Source of the DNA: Tolypeutes matacus
Taxonomy: Eukaryota; Chordata; Mammalia; Cingulata; Chlamyphoridae
Length of the DNA stretch: 64,000 nucleotides
Assembly (NCBI GenBank): GCA_026826555.1
Contig: JAKSZT010054565.1
Location: forward strand, 4,540,692-4,604,691
Reading direction: 5' to 3'
How positions within the stretch are numbered: position 1 is the stretch's first letter; the number at the start of each line of letters is the position of its first letter. The translations under genes were made by a program, and so were the position numbers. Positions 33,151 to 46,190 of this stretch are shown piece by piece. The notes under the pieces are model-generated. The model made no database searches. It was not told the origin of the DNA and saw only the letters and a program-made list of their open reading frames with translations.

Positions 33151-36147
33151 TAGATGCACCCATCAGTGCCTCCGCAGGCATGAGCAGATGGGGAGGTTCT
33201 GTGATATTTACATAACACAAATATAAATATAATTTACAAAGCAGTTTTCTGAACCTCTGGAGTTCCCATTTCAGAGAGTGGGAAAGACATGGGGTGGGGG
33301 TTCAGACAGGAAACTTCAGTTCCAGACATCATTCATGAAGTCTTTCAATTTTCACGTACATGTATTTAGTGGGGCCAAAAAGAGAAAGACTTTCTATTGA
33401 GAGAAATTGCATGCATCTTCCTTTATGATCAATATAAGGGAAGCAGTAACTGCTGTGAATATAGTATTTTAATTTATTTGGAATTGACTCCTATTTCATT
33501 GTTTTTTGTTATAAACCTAAATGCTATTAACCACCCACACTTACTAAAGATAGAGAAAACTTTACATGGATGAAGTTAAAACACTTTGTTAAAAATGTTT
33601 AAACATTTTTCCCAGGCTTTTCTTGCAGCAAAAATACATGTCTCCCTTTCCCTGTTGTCTATATTTTCTTCAGTTTTTGTTTGACTACTTGTTTCAACTG
33701 GCTTATTCAACAGTTTGTTTGAATAGTTCCACGAGTTTCTTCAGGGGCCTAATTCAGGTTTGTGAATTTAGATAAAATCGGTACATCATTTGGTTTAGTA
33801 TTTCAGTGACTCTGCCACCAAATTCAGGTGACTGGTAGCCATATGATCTTAGGGTTAAGAAACAGAGAAGTGCTATGTGACTTGCAAGCATGCACCATAA
33901 AAAAGAACAAGAATACATTATCAGTGGGAAGGGCTTTTGAAAAATCCCCTCCTAAGGAATTCTTTTCTTTGGGAGGAGTGGAACAAAGCTCTTTGGGGTC
34001 ACTTGGTAAAGTCTTGGCTTCAGTTAACTGGTCCTCTTCCAGGAATATCCCTTCAAGGACTGAGAGCAACAATAGTAAAAGCTGACCCTGGTAGCAGCCT
34101 TCCTGGCCTTCCCTTAATCTTGCTTTGCTCCTATGAATGAATGAAGTAAGTAAGTACAGATTACAGCATCAAACTTCTCTTCACAGGTGCATGCCTCTCC
34201 ACCATTGGGAAAGCACTGAGCTCAGATACAAACATAACAGCTACAGAACTCCCTCGTTTCTCCTCCCGCTTTCATCAGGTCTTTGTAAAAGGAGCTCCGA
34301 AAAATCTTACAGAAGCAAAAATCACTAAAATTTTTACCAAATTCTGATTTTCTGGCAACATGGTAATTTTGCATATGTAATATATTTCAGGTTTGTTGTT
34401 TGGACTTAGAAAAAAAATGAAAATAGGCACATGAACTATCCTTAGGATTTATAGTGTACTGTGAAATACAGAGAGTTCCATAGATTTGTACTTTTTTTTT
34501 CCTAGAAAAGACATATTGTGCTGGTACTAGGAGTAAGATGAAGAAAAACCATGAAATTCTTCATGGTATTATATGAAAATTGTCAAGCTCCTAGGATACC
34601 CTCATTGCCCATGAGCCAGCCTCAAACAAAATATATTTATACTCAAATTTTTCAGTTCCTTGGACAGTAGCTTTAGCCTTGTGCAGCTGTAAAGTCCCAC
34701 AAAAGAGTATTTACTTTATCTTGTCAGAGAATGTAGTCATAAAAGAATCATAAATGCCCTATGTTTATCAGGTTGTCACTGCATCCTGGTTGTCACTGGA
34801 GACACAGATTCTTTTTTTTAAACTTCTCTCTCTCCTCCTCTAAAGAAAATGGAATATCTCATTGCTCTCTTCAGCAAAACTACCAAGAATCCTAAGTTAC
34901 CGGAGAAAGCCCTTCTTCCTATTAGTACTATGTGAGTGATAAACAATGTTTTATGTCCCATAATTAAGGTACAGGTAATGAGCAATTATGCAGATCATGA
35001 ATTAATTATATTTAAAACAGAGGCCATTACAATCAATATTCACCACATTCCAACTGCATTCTGGAATTAATAAATCTAAATAAAACCTTCAATTGGCAGT
35101 GATCTGTTTATATCCTCTTTGTGAAGAATCACAATTAACATCTGTCTGTGAATAACCTTATTGGATGCATAGACACATGCGCCATGGATTTGGGGAGCGT
35201 GGGGGTGTCCTCTTTGCTTACGTAGATTGATTAAGGCACATCTCTTTTGAAGTGATTCCTTGCTCTTACCAGCTGACCACCCTGGAGGCAGTGAACTGGG
35301 CTGGATGGTTCATTCATCTCTCCAGCAGGTGCTGGGGTCCAGCCCTTCTGGTTATAATTCTCGGGGCAATTGATTCAAAGCAAGGTAGGAGGGGACAGCC
35401 ACAGGTTGGTGGCTGGCTGGTGTAGCACACATTAATTGGAGAACCATTATCCTCCCACTCTCAATCCATGTTGACAGAATGGAACTGACACCCCTCTCCC
35501 CAAGTGGGTGGGCTCATGTCTCAGTCCTTTCCAATTAGAGCATGCCATGGGCCTAGGACTTTATCAGCGCTTAAGAGACAAACTGATAACTTTGCTGTGA
35601 CTTCTGAGAATGAAGCTCTTTTGTTTTCTAATGATCTTGAACCCAAGAAGATGAAGGTCTGGAGCTTTTGGCAGCCATTTTACACTACATGGAGCAGAGC
35701 TGAGGGTTTAGAGATCAGGTTCTGGTGATATCATTTGTGTCTCTAAATCTCACTGTGTTTGAAGCCATCTAACGCTGGCATTTTCAGTTATATAGTCCAA
35801 TATGTTCTCTTTCTGCTTAAGTTTCTCTGTGAAGGATCTGTGGTCACTTGCAAAGTATCTGATATAGTAACTCCTTTGCTTTGCTGATTTATTACTTCAA
35901 TAGATCTATTTTACTAAGGAATTTGCCCATAAACAAATAAAAATACTGGTCAGAATAAAGGGCTTAAGATGGCAGGGTTGGGAGGAGGGGTGTTGGTGTG
36001 CAGGGAAGGAGACTGTAGCATTTTAGAATGAAACATCCATGGGTTCATGTTTTATTATATTAAGTACTCAAAATACATTCTCAGTTCTTGACAGGGACAA
36101 CTTTGATAATCCAAACATTATATGAAACTGGAAGTACGATATAGGAA
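33151..36147. other. AT-rich single-copy stretch; candidate conserved non-coding DNA
   Basis: About 3 kb with no repeat that I recognise. The blocks 33180-33620 and 34840-35180 are AT-rich with many intact-looking TAAT/ATTA motifs. Short frames on opposing strands at 33824-34140 are mutual shadows. No exon-like signal. Confidence 0.35.
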
Positions 36148-36237
36148 TTTCTTCTTCTTCCTCCTCCTCCTCCTCCTTCCTCTTCTTCTTCTTCCTCTTC
36201 TTCTTCTTCTTTTTCTCCTCTTCCTTCTCCTCTTTCC
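36148..36237 (+). repeat. Uninterrupted 90-nt polypyrimidine (TTC/TCC)n tract
   Basis: Every base from 36148 to 36237 is C or T, made of cttctt and cctcct units. Long homopurine-homopyrimidine tracts with mirror symmetry can form intramolecular triplex DNA. Confidence 0.95.
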
Positions 36238-36404
36238 ATGATGACAGAGGACATCACAAGTCAGTGACAGTCTTTAGACTCCCTTGAAAATGACATACCT
36301 CTTTATAATTGTTTGGCAGATGGGGAGGATGTCTTCAGTCAATGAAACAGGGAGCATCTTCAGCAAACTCTACTTTTTTGTTAGACCTATTTTTGGCATA
36401 GCAA

Positions 36405-36700
36405 CTTTCCATTTACAAAATGCTTTTATATCCATTATCATGTTTGATACTCACAGTATTCACTATGCCACTCACCCATTAATCATCCATCAATTCATTG
36501 GAAAAAAGTTTCCTGGGGACCTAGTAGGTAGTAGATTGTAGGTAGCAGTCTTGAGGCCTGGAATACACACAGAGTGATGTTGAGACCCAAGATATATATA
36601 TGGTTCCCTTCTTTCAATATTTAGGAAATAGTGCTTAGAGAAATTGATCTAAGACCAGTGACTGTTAGATGCTAAGCTTCAACTCTTAACTCCATTGGAG
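36405..36700 (-). repeat. Weak MIR-like remnant, interrupted
   Basis: 'catttacaaaatgcttttatatccattatcatgtttgatactcacagtattc' and, 190 bp further, 'agtgcttagagaaattgatctaagaccagtgactgttagatgctaagcttcaactctt' are parts of an inverted MIR-like pattern, with unrelated sequence between them. Confidence 0.35.
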
Positions 36701-36808
36701 GAGACAATAAAAGATAATCTTCATTACAGTACACCCATGTCTCTCCTCTCTGATATTCAAAAACACTTACACTGTGAACAGAGGTGATTTTACCCTGAAG
36801 CTGAGGAA

Positions 36809-36836
36809 ATTCCATACAGCCTTAGCTGTATGGAAT
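36809..36836. repeat. Perfect 12-bp hairpin with CTTA loop
   Basis: ATTCCATACAGC, CTTA, GCTGTATGGAAT: a perfect 12-bp stem and a 4-base loop. Pairing does not extend usefully beyond the stem, so a miRNA precursor is unlikely. Confidence 0.9.
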
Positions 36837-37789
36837 CTTTCTAAAGCCTAGAAATGAGTCTTAGGAATATGATCATGTGGTCCTGTGTTTTTGAAGATCT
36901 ATAAAGGGTTTTAACCACAATTGGTTGAAAACACATGTCTCTTTCCTCTCTAACTTCACTTCCATCAAAATTTCTCTTATATAGGGTGGATATGGATGGC
37001 CATGGGCATTTTACGGATCTAGCTAAGGGGATGTTGAGTGTGAATACATTGACTCTGGGTTTGGAGGGATATATTTGTGTATTTACAGCCACATCTGTAT
37101 ATAGTTGCAAAGCTAACTCTACTGATAGCTTGCAGGACCCGCTTGAGGAAGACCCCTACTGTCCAATCTACCAACTCAGCCCACACAAGCAATGGAAAGG
37201 CAGGGACAGAGTTTCTGTCAGCATATGCATGAGTCCAATGGCACCTACACAGGAAATGGGTGGATTATGTAGTATTAACAATGTTTAAGGTGCACAGAGC
37301 CCGAAGCAAACCTGTGGAAATTATTCCAATCATCAGATACAAAAAAAAAATTAATGTAGGATAGGTTACTATTGATGTCTGGTAAAACGGACATCCTCTC
37401 CTATCAGGAATATAATTAACATGAAGCATGCAACTATAAACACACCATATATCTTTTTTTTTTCTTTTTGATGGGGAAAAAGAAAAACAGATTGTATGAG
37501 AATGCATATGTTTGTAAGTCACAAATCTGTAGCAGTACTTCACTCAGAAAATTAATCTGAACATGAATTTGCCTGCTTTATGCTGGCAAAGGAAGGATCT
37601 TTCTATTCCCCACTATAGAAAATGACATGAAATTGTTGCTCAATGAGAATGCAGAAACAAAACCATAGGGGAAAAAAACAGTATAGAAATTGATCAGAAT
37701 GATCATCAATAATTAATTGATTAACAATAAAACATGTTATTTTTTGAGATATGGATGATACTTAGCTTTTTTCAAATGTAAATTTTTGG

Positions 37790-40700
37790 TGATTTTTTTT
37801 CTCCATTTTATTATTAATAGCATTCCATTGTGTGTACATACCACATTTTGTTTATCATTCATCAGTTGATGGACACTAGGGTTTCTTCCATCTTTTGGCA
37901 AATGTAAATAATGCCACAGTGAACATTGGTGTGCAAATACTTAATCAAGTCCCTGCTTTCAATTCTTTGGGGTATATACCTAGAAATGGGGTGGTAATTC
38001 TCTACTAAACTTTCTGAGGAACTACCAAATTGTCTTCCACAGTGGCTGCACCATTTTACATTCCCACTAACAATGAATGAATGGGCCTATTTCTCAACAC
38101 TTGTAATTTTCCATTATTTTTTCTTAATAGTAGCCCTTCTAATGGGTATGAAATGGTATCTCACTATGGTTTTGGTTTGCATTTCATAAATAGCTGATGA
38201 CGCTGAGCATTTTTTCAAGTGGTTTTGGCCATTTGTATATATTCTTTGAAGAAATGTCTATTCAAGTCTGTTCATTTTTAAGTTGGGTTGTTTGTCTTTT
38301 TGTTATTGAGTTTTAGGATTTCTTTATAAATTCTGGTTATTAAACTCTTATTAGATATGAGGTTTCCAAATATTTTCTTCCATTATTTAGGTTGTCATTT
38401 TACTTTCATGATAAAGTCATTTGATGCACAAAAGATTTTAATTTTGTTGAGGTCCCATTTATTGTATTTTTCTTTTGTTGCTTGTGCTCTGGGTGTAAGA
38501 AACCATTGCTTAACACAAGGTGCTGATGATGCTTCCCTACATTTTCTTCTAGGAGTTTTAGAGTTCTGTTTCTTATATTTAGGTGTTTGATCCATTTTTA
38601 GTTCATTTTTGTATGTGGTGTGAGGCAAGGACCACCTCCATTCTTTTGCATATGGCAATCCAGTTTACCCAGCACCATTTGTTGAAAAGACTACTCTTTC
38701 CCAATTGACTGGTCTTCACCCCATCGCAAAAATCAGTTGGTCATAATTGTGAGGGTTAATTTCTGAGTTCTTAATTCAATTCCCTTGTTATATATGTCTG
38801 TCCTCGTGCCAGTCCCACACTGTTTTGAGGATTGTAGTTTTGTAGTAATTGTTAAGATTGGGAAGTGTGAGGACACGAACTTCATTCTTCTTTTTAAAGA
38901 TGGCTTTGGCTATTTGGGGCCCCTTACCATTCAATATAAATTTGATGATTGACTTTTCCATTTCTGCAAAGAAGGTTGTTGGAATTTTGATTGGGATTGC
39001 ATTGAATCTGTAAATTGCTTTGGATAGAATTGGCACTTTAACAATATTTAACCTTCCAGTCCATGAACAATTAATATCCTTCCATTTATTATTTAGCTCT
39101 TCTTTGATTTCTTTTAGAAATGTTGTATAATTTTTTTTTTTTTTTTTGCATACAAGTCAGTCCTTGACATCCTTGTAGATTTATTCCTAAATATTTGATT
39201 CTTTTAGTTTCTATTGTAGATGGATTTTTTTTCTTGATGTTTCTTCCAATTGTACATTGTTAGTGTATAGAAACACTACTGATTTGGGGGTATTGATCTT
39301 TTCCCCCATCATTTTGTTTAATACATTTATTAGCACTAAAAACTTTGTTGTGGATTTTTTCAGAATTTTCTGTATATATGGTCATGTCATGTGCTGATAG
39401 GGAAAGTTTTACTTCTTTCTTTTCAATTTGGATGCCTTCTATTTCTTTTTCTTGTCTAATTGCTCTAGCTAGAACTTCCAGTACAATGTCGAGTAACAAT
39501 GACAACAGTGGGCATCCTTGTCTTGTTCCTGATTTTAGAGGAAAAATTGCCAGTCTTTCACCATCAAGTACGATGTTAGCTGGGTTTTTCATATATGCCT
39601 TTTATCTTGTTGAGGAAGTTTCCTTCTGTTCCTAGATTTCTAAGTGTTTTTTATCAAGAAGTTGTACTGTGTTTTTTCAAATGTTTTTTCTGTTCCAATT
39701 GAGAAGATAATGTGTTTTCTTTTTTCCTTCATTCTGTTAATGTGGTGTGTTACATTGTTTTGTATGTTGAACCTCCGCTGCATACCTAGTGTAAATCCCC
39801 CTTGATCATAGCATATAATTCTTTTAATAAAGTGCTATTAAATTTGGTTTGCTAGCGTTTTTTTGAGTATTTTTCTATCTGTATTTATAAGAGGTATTGG
39901 TCTGTAATTTTCTTTCCTTGTAATGCATATCTGGCTTTGGTATAAGGGTATAATTGGTTTCATGGAATGAATTAGAAAGTATTCTCTCCTTTTCAATATT
40001 TTGGAAAATTTTGAGTAGGATCAGTATTAATTAGTCTTGGAATTTTTGGTAAAATTCCCCTGTAAAGCCATCTAGTCCTGGGATTTTCTTTGTTAGAAGG
40101 TTTTGTGATTACTGACTCAAACTCTGTACTAGTTTATTGAGCTTTGTTTCTTTTTGAGTCAGTGTAGTAGTTTGTGTGTTTCTAGGATGATCTAATACAG
40201 TTGTCTATTTTATCCTCTATATTCTTTATTTCTGTGGGGTCAGTAGTAATGTCTCCCTTTTTATTTCTGATTGCAGTGGTTTGTGTCTTATCTCTTTTCC
40301 TCTTCATCAATTTAGCAAATTTTTGTCAGTTTTATTGACTTTTTCCAAAGAACCAACTTTTGGTCTTGTTGATGCTCTCTATTGTTTTTATTTTATTCTT
40401 TATTTTTCTTATATCCATGTTAATGTTTGTTATTTCCTTCCTTCAGCTTGATTTGTGCTGAGTTTGCTCTTTGTTTTCTAGTCCCTCCAGTTCTGACAGT
40501 AGATCTCCAATTTGAGACCTTTCTTTGTTTAATGTAAGCATTATAGCTATAGATTTCCCTCTCGGCACTGCCTTTGCTACACCCCATGAGTTTCGGTACA
40601 TTGTGTTTTCATTTTCACTCACCTCAAGATATTCCCTAATTTCCTATTTAACTCATTGTTTATTTTAAAATTCCCCATATTTGTGAAATTCCCATTTCTC

Positions 40701-41270
40701 CCTCTGTTATTGATTTGTAGCTTCATTCCATTGTGATCAGAGAAGATACATTGTATGATTTCAATATTTTTGAATTTATTGTTTTGCAACCTAAAATGGT
40801 CTATCTTGGAGAATGATCCATGTGCATTAGAGAAGAATGTGTGTTCTGCTGCTGTTGAGTGAAGTGATCTATATATGCCTGCTGGGTCTAGTTGGGTTAA
40901 ATTATCATTCAAGTCTTCTATTTCTTTATGGCTACTTGTCTAGATATTCCATCTATTATTAAAAATGATGTATTAAAATCTCCTACTATTAATGCAGAAA
41001 CATTTATTTCTCCCTTCAATTCTGTCAGTATCTGTTTCTTATTTTTGGGGGCTCTGTTGTTATATATATTTATATTTATATTGTTATATCTTTGCACATT
41101 GTATGTCTAAAACCATAGATTTATCAATTTATCTTTGCTTTTTATGCATTTGCATTTTAGCACCTATAAGAAGTAAGAAGTGGAGTTATATAGCAAAGAA
41201 TACAATACAATACTACTGACATCTATAAATTACCCATATGGCCACATTTACCGAAGTCTTTATTTCTTTA
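37790..41270 (-). pseudogene. L1 ORF2 remnant (endonuclease and reverse transcriptase)
   Basis: In life ORF2p nicks target DNA and reverse-transcribes L1 RNA at the nick. Recognisable segments: the endonuclease end at 40619-40912, where the SDH catalytic triad motif is still readable; the reverse transcriptase palm at 39260-39592, with 'GTRQGCPL' kept but the usual FADD active site changed to S-A-H-D, removing the first catalytic aspartate; and C-terminal parts at 38395-38658 and 38788-39036, ending in a 'YVHTMEC'-like tail near 37810. Segments are in different frames and separated by stops. It cannot make active protein. Confidence 0.85.
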
Positions 41271-41329
41271 TAATGCTTTGAACCACTGTCTAGTGCCCTT
41301 TCCTTTCAGTCTGAAGAACCCCCTTTCAA

Positions 41330-42110
41330 ATTGCTCCCTCATCTTTTGTTTATCTGAGAATGTTTTAATCTCTTCCTTATTTTTGAAAGAAAATTTCACT
41401 GGATATAAAATTTTAAGTTAGCACTTGTTTTCTCTCAGCATTTTTATTTCAACCCAATGCATTCTTGACTCCATAGTTTCTTATGAGAAATTGACACTTT
41501 GTCTAATTGGTATATATTGCTTTTTTCTTGCATCTTCCAGAACTCTTTTCTAGTCCTTTGCATTAACAGTTTGACAAGATGTGTTGGGGCCTATTTCCCT
41601 TCAAGCTTATCATGTTTTGTCTTCTCTGGACTTCTTGGATGTGCAGATTCACATCTTTTGTTAAGTTTGGGGAATTTTCTGTCATTATTTCTTTGACTGC
41701 TTCTTCTGCTCCTTTCTTTCTTCTTCTGAGATTCCTATAATGCATGCACTGGTATGCTTGATGGTGTCTCACAGGTCTCTTAGGCTATTTTCACTTTTTA
41801 TAATTCTTTTTTTTTCTTTTCCTCAGCTTGACTCATTTTAATTGTCTTGCCTTTGAGTTTACCAATTCCTTCTGCCAGCTCCAATCTGCTATTAAAACAC
41901 TTTTGGGAATTTTTCGTTTTAGTTATTATGGTCTTCAAACTCCAGTAGTTTTCATGTTTCCTTTTTAAAATTTCTGTTTCTTTATGGAGAGTCTCATGTT
42001 CATTCATTGTTTTCCTGATATCGATTAATTCTTTCTCTGTGTTTTTCTTCATCTCCTTAAGCATATTGAAGATCATTTTATTAAAGCCTTTGTCCAGTAT
42101 ATTCCCAGTG
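41330..42110 (-). pseudogene. L1 ORF1 remnant (RNA-binding protein)
   Basis: Two readable parts: 41798-42076 (about 90 codons), rich in Lys/Glu with leucine-type heptads ('MLKEMKKNTEKELIDIRKTM', 'FNSRLELAEGIGKLKGKTI'), is the coiled-coil and its 'NSRLEQAEERI' hallmark; 41563-41772 contains 'MTENSPNLTKDVNLHIQE', a hallmark of the RNA-binding C-terminal half. Frame changes between them. ORF1p normally forms trimers that coat L1 RNA. Confidence 0.8.
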
Positions 42111-43330
42111 TGGTCTTCTTCAGTGAGGTTTTCTGGATTTTTATCCTCTGGGTCACAATTTGTGGTTTCTGTGCTTACCTTGCGATCTTTTTTTGAACAC
42201 TGCCCATTTCAATATTTTAAAATGTTAACTCTAAGACTTATTCCCTGAAATGCCTGTTCTTAGGTTTGTATCCAGCAAGTGATATGACAAATTTTCTTGG
42301 TTGTCAGAAGCTAATAAAACTAAGCAAATCTAAATAAAAACCATCTTTTACAGTCTGAAAATTGGCTTTTCATTGCCTGCTGCTCTCCTTCAGAGTCCAG
42401 CTGTCCTCTCAAGAAGGTCAACCCTAGGCAAATGCAAAGTGCAAGGTCCTCCCTGTATTTTCTGGGCCTGTGTCTTATCCTGGGCTTGTGCTTACTAGTC
42501 CCCTAGGAGTTCCCTTGCTTACAGGAATTTTAATGTACTCTCTATTCCCCAGGAATCAGACTTTCTCCATCTCCTGTGTGTTCCACTGCAGGACTTAAAG
42601 CAAATAAACCTTTGCCCCAGGCCACCCAACTCAAGTGTTTCTTACTCTGGAAGTTGAGGGTCATGTCAGAAAGGAATGCTCCAGGTCAGTCTCTCCCAGA
42701 TGGAACAAGACCAGGGACCCACAAAGGGAGCACCAACCAGCTCCAAATTTCTCTGGTGGGGGTCTGAAGGTGGGGTCAGGAACAATTTCAGGAGCATCCC
42801 TCATAGCTCCCCAAAGCTGCACTTTCTTGACTTGGCACCTAAATAGCAAATGCAGACCAACTGTCTTCTGCAGCTCTGAGACTGTACTGTCTTTAAGTCT
42901 CCTCCATCATCTTAGTCTGGAGTGTGTTGGAATAATGGCTGCTCTCAGAGCTGGGGCCCCAGTGATCTGAAGTAGCTAAACAAAGGCAGTGATTAGCAGT
43001 TGGGCAATACTCTCCCAGATCTTGGTCTTTATGTCCCACCCTGGCACCAACACCCTGTACCAGGGGCAGGGTTTGAATGCCTCCCTGCTGTTAGCCATGA
43101 GACTGGAGGATGGATGATGGCTGCCACTGTGTAGAGAGTGCAATTCATCTCTATTTACCACAATTCACCAGCCTCTTCCTCCTGCTCTTCCCTGGTGGTT
43201 GCACAGTGTTCTACTGAACTCCAGAGTCTCAAAATACTGGATTCAGACAGTCCCTGCCTGTTGAACAGTTGTTCTAGTGGAGGGATTGATTCCTGGAGCT
43301 TCCTACTCTGCCATCTTCCTACAATCCTCT

Positions 43331-43620
43331 CTCAGCAACCACTCTTCATTCCCACTTCCCCTCAGTCCCTGGCAACAACTAACTTAGTTTCCTTCTGTAT
43401 GGAGTTGCTTATTCTAGACATTTTATATAAATGGAATCATACAATATGTGATATTTTGTGATGGGCTTCTTTTACTTAATGTTTTCAAGGTCCAAAGATG
43501 TTGTAGCATATATCAGCACCTCATTCCTTTTGATCACACAACAGTATTCAGTGTGGATATCCCATACTTTGTTTACTAACTCATACCATCAATTTTTGAG
43601 AACTGGTCATGCCCCTTCCT
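43331..43620 (-). mobile_element. Separate L1 3'-end fragment abutting the L1 5' end
   Basis: 'cagtccctggcaacaactaacttag', 'gttgcttattctagacattttatataaatggaatcatacaatatgtg', 'atgttttcaaggtccaaagatgttgtagcatatatcagcacctcattcc', then 'ggatatcccatactttgtttactaac' is the antisense of an L1 3' UTR and ORF2 end. Part of it corresponds to the same ORF2 end as 37800-37870, so it must be a second element. Confidence 0.8.
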
Positions 43621-44214
43621 TTTGTTTCCTGGAGAAACCTTATGTGTCCTTCTCATATTAATATAAGTTCTTCTTTTACTGCTTCATTTCACAGGAATCA
43701 AATTTGGTTTCTTCCATTAGTCTTAACTAATACAGGCAGAATTACCTGATAATGATTCCTGAAGGAGCAGGACCAGGAAAGAGGGGATTTTACTGGTGAA
43801 AAAGAAGGTGTAGTGGATGGTGAGAAAAGCATCTGAGGCAGTGAAAACAGACTATCAAAGATACAGGGCATCTCCCCAAGCCCTGAAGCTGGGCTGAAGT
43901 ATGTGTGGTTGGTGAATAGAGGCACTTAAAGGTAGAGAGCCAGGATGGTGTCCAGGAGATGCATGGACAGGCCGGGTTTTCTAGAGATAGTATTTCTGTG
44001 GCACTACACAGTATGTTCGCATTGGAGATAACTGCCTTCTGATTTCTCTGCCCCATCTGGTTCATAAAACCTCAACTTAAATCAGACAGGTGCTTCCCAA
44101 AGCCCCAAATGATGGGAAATAAGGGACCAAGTATAAGCTACCCCCATTAGAGGTTAACCCACTCAGATGCACCCCCAGGCAGCAGGGTTAGGATGGGCAC
44201 TCTTACAAGCTGCC
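43621..44214. other. Stretch without recognised gene
   Basis: A 'cttaactaatacagg' near 43722 hints at the end of a MaLR-type LTR, but not enough flanking sequence is recognisable to call one. Confidence 0.35.
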
Positions 44215-44330
44215 CCCAGCAAATTCAACGCAGAAATCTGAATAGCAATTTTGATCCCCACCTGTTATTGAGTAACTGTGTAACCTTTTACAGCTACCTA
44301 ATCTCTCTGCATCTCATCCTGTGACTCTTT
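44215..44330 (+). repeat. MIR fragment
   Basis: 'tttgatccccacctgttattgagtaactgtgtaaccttttacagctacctaatctctctgcatctcatcctgtgac' is a decayed MIR core. Confidence 0.55.
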
Positions 44331-46153
44331 GTTTATTTGTTTGCTTGTTTGGTGTTTTGTTTTATTTTGGCCAGAAGAAGACACATTGGGTGTTGGAGTG
44401 CAATACAAGGATATGCCGAATTACCTGTGAAAGGACTTTGCAGAATTTATTGCAATATTCCCATGTGAGATTCTATTCATCTGTTGACCACAAATACCCA
44501 TTGAATACTTACTAGCAGGGCATGGGGTTGTGATTCATGGACAGAAAGAAAAAAAAATTCATCTCTCTATTTATTGACCAAATGGCAAATTGTTCCTACA
44601 GATCTATCCATTTAATGTCTATATTCTAAAAGGGAAATCATAATTTATAGAAAATGTGTAATAGGCCTTTGTTATTCCATCCATCAAAGTCACCCACTGA
44701 GCAGCCTCGGGTGACACCCTTGCCAAGTGTCATAATGATTTGTCCTTCCTTGGTTCGTCAGTCCTGGTGGGTGTGCCCTCTTTTGGTCCCAAAAACTCTT
44801 CTTGGAAGGTAGACAAGCCTGAAGCTTTCTTTACCTTCAGCCTAGCCTTGAGATTTTACTTTGCCTTACATTTAAATGAAAAAGAACATGTCAAGAACAA
44901 CCCGAAGTAACTGAGAGTCTTCAAGCCACAATGTGTGGCATTGCCCATAGCTACACCTTGCAATCAAGTTCATATTTTAGGTTCTGACACCAGAGTTTGC
45001 AGTATTTTACAGTTCTCTGTTCCATGTCAGCAGCTCATGGTACAGCTGAATATCAGTCCTATTTAAATCTGCAGGAAAATAGCTGCAGGTGACATAACCT
45101 TTCGTGTCGTACCACTGTGTACATACACAAATAATTGGGGCTCTTGACCCTGTCTGGGCCCATACAACTGTAAATACAAACTTGACATTTTGATACTGCT
45201 GCTAGCCTTTCTCATTGTTATTTTCTGTTTCAATAATCCATTGCAGGTAGAAAAATGAAAGAAGGAAGCATGAATGATTAATGCTGTCATGCTAAAATAA
45301 TGTATTTAGAAAAATCTATAAATCTGTTATTTGTGGCATTTTAAAACTGAACACGACACTCCTCGGTGCCACGCAGCCTGTTTCCCGGCAGATGGATGTT
45401 AATGCTTTGCAGCACAGGGCAGCCAGGAGGCCTTCAGAGTCTGGGCCAAGCTGGGCCATGGTCATCCTGGGATAGATGCAGTGGTCCTTCTATCTTGGTC
45501 CTTCCAGTGACCAAGGTCAGGTGTAGGGTCCCTTGAGAGTCTTCCTCCCTGTGCCATGGAGTTTGCTTTTCACACAGGGTGGGGTGTCCAACTTGCCCTT
45601 CCCAGGGAGCTGCAGCCTGGAGGGCCCAGGCAGCCAGCTGCCTTTTGCTCCAACCCATTCTCAATTGGATTTCATTCAAGCCCAGGCTGAAAGTTGATCA
45701 AGTTAGGCTGATAGGAGGCTCTGCACAGCTCCAGGCAGCCTGCTGAATGGTGATCCTAGAACACGGTTCTGTTGTGCCCACAGGCCACGAGCTGGGCTCC
45801 CCCAGACTGCAGGGCTGATGGCAATCCCAATGCTGAGGCTAACAGCACCAGCCCTTCCCCTGCACCAGCTCCCAAGCTCTGGCCAGGAGGAGCCCTGGTA
45901 GAGAGTGTAGGGCCTAGAGAAAACATTAAAGTGGCTTGACATTGAGCTCCAATGAATATAAGCATCATATTTGTGAGATTTGATTGGAAAGCAGCTCAAA
46001 TCTCTGTAGACAATAAAATCAGCAATTAATGCCAATGATGTGATCATGTGCAAACTCAGAAATTTTAAACCCCAGTCAGAGTGGTCACACATGCTCCCTT
46101 AAATGTCACTGGGGATAGTGAGGGCAGGCCAACTGGAGTGTGGCTGCCCCAGC
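44331..46153. other. Single-copy stretch; AT-rich part at 44.6-45.35 kb may be conserved
   Basis: No gene or known repeat. The part 44560-45350 is repeat-free AT-rich DNA; 45360-45900 is more GC-rich with chance open frames on the minus strand. Confidence 0.35.
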
Positions 46154-46190
46154 TGTGTGTGTGTGTATGTGTGTGGTGTGTGTGTGCTGA
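46154..46190 (+). repeat. (TG)n microsatellite
   Basis: Alternating TG with a few interruptions. Confidence 0.9.

Larger units (their letters stand above)
37780..43325 (-). mobile_element. Nearly full-length, inactive L1 (L1M-type LINE)
   Basis: The plus strand is the antisense of an old L1. From the right: a 5' start with the 'gatggcagagtagg' signature (minus strand, about 43303-43319), a 5' UTR of about 1.2 kb, ORF1 with its coiled coil (about 42.1-41.3 kb), and ORF2 with endonuclease, reverse transcriptase and C-terminal region (about 41.27-37.79 kb). The 3' UTR is missing or unrecognisable. All frames carry many stops and frameshifts, so it is a dead copy. The amount of decay fits an old L1M subfamily rather than a recent armadillo L1. 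Confidence 0.9.
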
